DNA from: Botryococcus braunii
Lineage: Eukaryota; Chlorophyta; Trebouxiophyceae
Length of the DNA stretch: 64,000 bases
NCBI GenBank assembly: GCA_002005505.1
Contig: KV908632.1
Span: forward strand, 67,791 to 131,790
Direction: 5' to 3'
Shown in pieces: positions 62,378 through 64,000 of this stretch. Each line of letters opens with the position of its first letter. Positions within the stretch are counted from its first letter, which is position 1. The translations under genes were made by a program, and so were the position numbers. The notes under the pieces were generated by a model. That model made no database searches and was not told the origin of the DNA. It was given only the letters and a program-made list of their open reading frames with translations.

Positions 62378-64000
62378 CTTCCAAGAAGAAAGGATCATCA
62401 GCTAGTGGAGCATCAACGTCAAGCAGTGAACCAGCCTCATCCACACCCATCAGAGAACCGTGTACTCCCAGCACCTCAAGAGGCAGCGGAGATGAGCTGC
62501 CCAAGATTATCCCAACAAATGTCAAGGTACACATAAAACTGAAGGAACGGGGGACAAATATTATTGTTTGGAAGAATGCATTTTTGGCAGCAAATGAGTC
62601 AAAAGGGTCTTTGCCTGCCATCCTGGAGGCTATGCCTGGTACAGCACATGACGCAGCCGCAATGTTACTGATTTATGAGTCAGTCCCAGAGGAATGGCTG
62701 GGACCTCTGTCTAATCTGCCCTCTGCTTATGATGCATATGAGTTCATCTGCAGAAAGTTTATTGGTGGATATAATATCGAGGCCAATGCAGATTGGCTCC
62801 AAGAAATGAGCCAGGGAATGAAACATGACGAGACGATTTCGCAATATGTCAACAGAATGATCAACCTGAAGGCATGCCTTGACAGGAACAACCATGCTCT
62901 ACTGGATGCACACGTTGCAACCCAGATTATGCAGGGCTTGCCTGATGCAGCTAAAGAGCCAGGAATGATCACAACTGCTGCAGCACAACCCCTGGAGAAG
63001 CTGGCTGGACTTCTGCGCAACACAGCAGCTGCAGTGGGTTTTGATGAATATGCTCCTCGCCAACCAAGGGTTTTGGCTCTTGGACAAGGCTCCAGTGGAG
63101 CCAATACCCCACCAGCTGCCAGTGCAGTCCATCAGCAGGCCCAACCAACTGTCTCTGAGGCCAAGTCCGAGACTAAGGGCATCTGCAACTACTGCAATAA
63201 GAAGGGGCATTACTGGAGGGACTGTCGAAAGAGGAAGCGGGACGAGGAGACCCAACGGAACGTAGTGGCAGCGGTCCAACAATTGCAGGGAATGTGGCCA
63301 CAGGGACCTCCACATATGGGTGGCCCACACCCTCCTGCAGCCCAGCTGGCGCACCCTGGACTGGATGCCTTTCCGGCATGGTTCCAACCCCCAGCTCCCC
63401 CACCTCCACCACCTGGAGGTATGCCATACATAATTTCCCTCAACATCCTGAAGACTCCTGTCAGAAATTCGTCTCTGCAATCCTGGCTGGTGGACAGTGG
63501 AGCATCTGTACATCTGGTGAATGATGTGACCCTACTACATAATCCAACTGTGCATGCCAAACCCATCCCATTACATCTGGCCACTTCAGATGCCACTGGA
63601 GGAATTGTAGCATCAGGCTCTGTCTGCATCCTCAGTCGAGTGGGAGTTCCCCTGTGGATACATCATGTTCAGTGTGTTCCTTCTGCAACCTCAAACATAC
63701 TGTCAGTATCTGCAGCATTGCGGGATGGGGCAGTCTTTCGCACAGATGATGTTGGAGCGTTCACTGAAGTCTGTGGTCCAAACAGCTGGAGGTCTCGGAT
63801 CAGTGCAGAGAAAGGGCTATTTTATATTCATCAAGTTGTAGCTCTGAGTCCCAGTGTTAACCACAGAAGAATTTCAGCTGCTGTGAAGTCCAAAACCCCC
63901 ACCCAAAACTCACACAACTGTGCCAGACGATACCTCTGGCATAGCAGAATGGGACATCCAGGTGAAACATGGATGCAGCGCCTAACCAATGAGGACCTGG
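62374..64000 (+). CDS. Element H Gag-Pol (5' 542 codons; continues beyond the window)
   Basis: ATG at 62374, overlapping the stop of the upstream ORF. The frame is open to the window end. A Ser/Thr/Lys-rich start (MTSKKKGSSASGAS) is followed by a Copia gag domain (VWKNAFLAANESKGSLPAIL, then SVPEEWLGPLSNLPSAYDAY and SQYVNRMINLKACL). A CCHC knuckle lies at Cys271-Cys284 (CNYCNKKGHYWRDC), with a Pro-rich linker, protease WLVDSGASVHLVND (Asp374) and a pre-integrase motif LWHSRMGHPG (His523). Integrase, RT and RNase H should follow outside the window. It resembles Copia F in gag layout. There is no frame break in the visible part. Confidence 0.93.
   Translation, partial: MTSKKKGSSASGASTSSSEPASSTPIREPCTPSTSRGSGDELPKIIPTNVKVHIKLKERGTNIIVWKNAFLAANESKGSLPAILEAMPGTAHDAAAMLLIYESVPEEWLGPLSNLPSAYDAYEFICRKFIGGYNIEANADWLQEMSQGMKHDETISQYVNRMINLKACLDRNNHALLDAHVATQIMQGLPDAAKEPGMITTAAAQPLEKLAGLLRNTAAAVGFDEYAPRQPRVLALGQGSSGANTPPAASAVHQQAQPTVSEAKSETKGICNYCNKKGHYWRDCRKRKRDEETQRNVVAAVQQLQGMWPQGPPHMGGPHPPAAQLAHPGLDAFPAWFQPPAPPPPPPGGMPYIISLNILKTPVRNSSLQSWLVDSGASVHLVNDVTLLHNPTVHAKPIPLHLATSDATGGIVASGSVCILSRVGVPLWIHHVQCVPSATSNILSVSAALRDGAVFRTDDVGAFTEVCGPNSWRSRISAEKGLFYIHQVVALSPSVNHRRISAAVKSKTPTQNSHNCARRYLWHSRMGHPGETWMQRLTNEDL

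Larger units (their letters stand above)
61346..64000 (+). mobile_element. Copia element H (5' part; runs off the window)
   Basis: Starts at TGTTGTGTTAATTAA where G2 is interrupted; the expected 5-bp TSD would be GGTTT (61341-61345), and the other end is outside the window. It contains an LTR/leader with a 143-bp direct repeat, a 90-codon upstream ORF and the start of gag-pol. Confidence 0.85.

Overview
This is eukaryotic nuclear DNA made almost entirely of transposable elements. The evidence is wall-to-wall Ty3/Gypsy-type and Ty1/Copia-type polyproteins, LTRs with TG...CA ends, short target-site duplications (TSDs), tRNA primer-binding sites (PBS), polypurine tracts (PPT), a miniature inverted-repeat element, and long GT and TAA microsatellites. 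I recognise no host gene, rRNA, tRNA or CRISPR. A green-lineage or other algal/protist genome seems likely, but the sequence does not fix the species.

Layout. 1-1545: non-coding, with a diverged direct repeat and a (TG)n tract. 1546-12158: element A (minus strand; gag, protease, RT, RNase H, PHD finger, integrase, small post-pol ORF, LTR), broken by frameshifts and by a solo LTR of family E (5148-6527). 12159-24476: related element B (minus), into which chromovirus C (16891-22978; apparently identical LTRs, perfect 5-bp TSD) has inserted. 24477-31351: intact chromovirus D (plus), lying between fragments of two different elements. 31352-33500: 5' part of Copia element F (minus). 33850-35530: TAA arrays alternating with two 395-bp MITE copies. 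35857-36976: Copia remnant. 36977-46618: element E1 (plus), a Gypsy-type element whose 1620-aa polyprotein holds a Dam-like DNA adenine methyltransferase domain and a PHD finger. 46619-49130: Copia fragment G1 (minus). 49131-61345: Copia element G2 (plus), split by E2 (51984-60278, minus), a non-autonomous relative of E1. From 61346: Copia element H (plus), running off the window.

How the parts work together. A, B, E1 and E2 share an unusual end structure. The LTR body (A) is followed at the element's outer 3' end by a short motif (B), and a second copy of B lies inside the element just before the 3' LTR. The order is A1 - ORFs - B1 A2 - B2, the split-direct-repeat layout known from PAT/DIRS-type tyrosine-recombinase elements, although these encode a DDE integrase. 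C and D have ordinary Ty3 chromovirus ends and C-terminal chromodomains. E1 and E2 keep the methyltransferase catalytic motifs. E2 has lost RT, RNase H and integrase, yet its LTRs differ at only a few sites and its TSD is intact, so it moved recently, presumably using enzymes supplied in trans.

Other notable points: element H has a 90-aa upstream ORF that starts with an almost perfect histone H3 tail and overlaps the gag-pol start as ATGA; C has gag and pol in one frame separated by TAA TAG; D couples gag and pol by an ATGA overlap.
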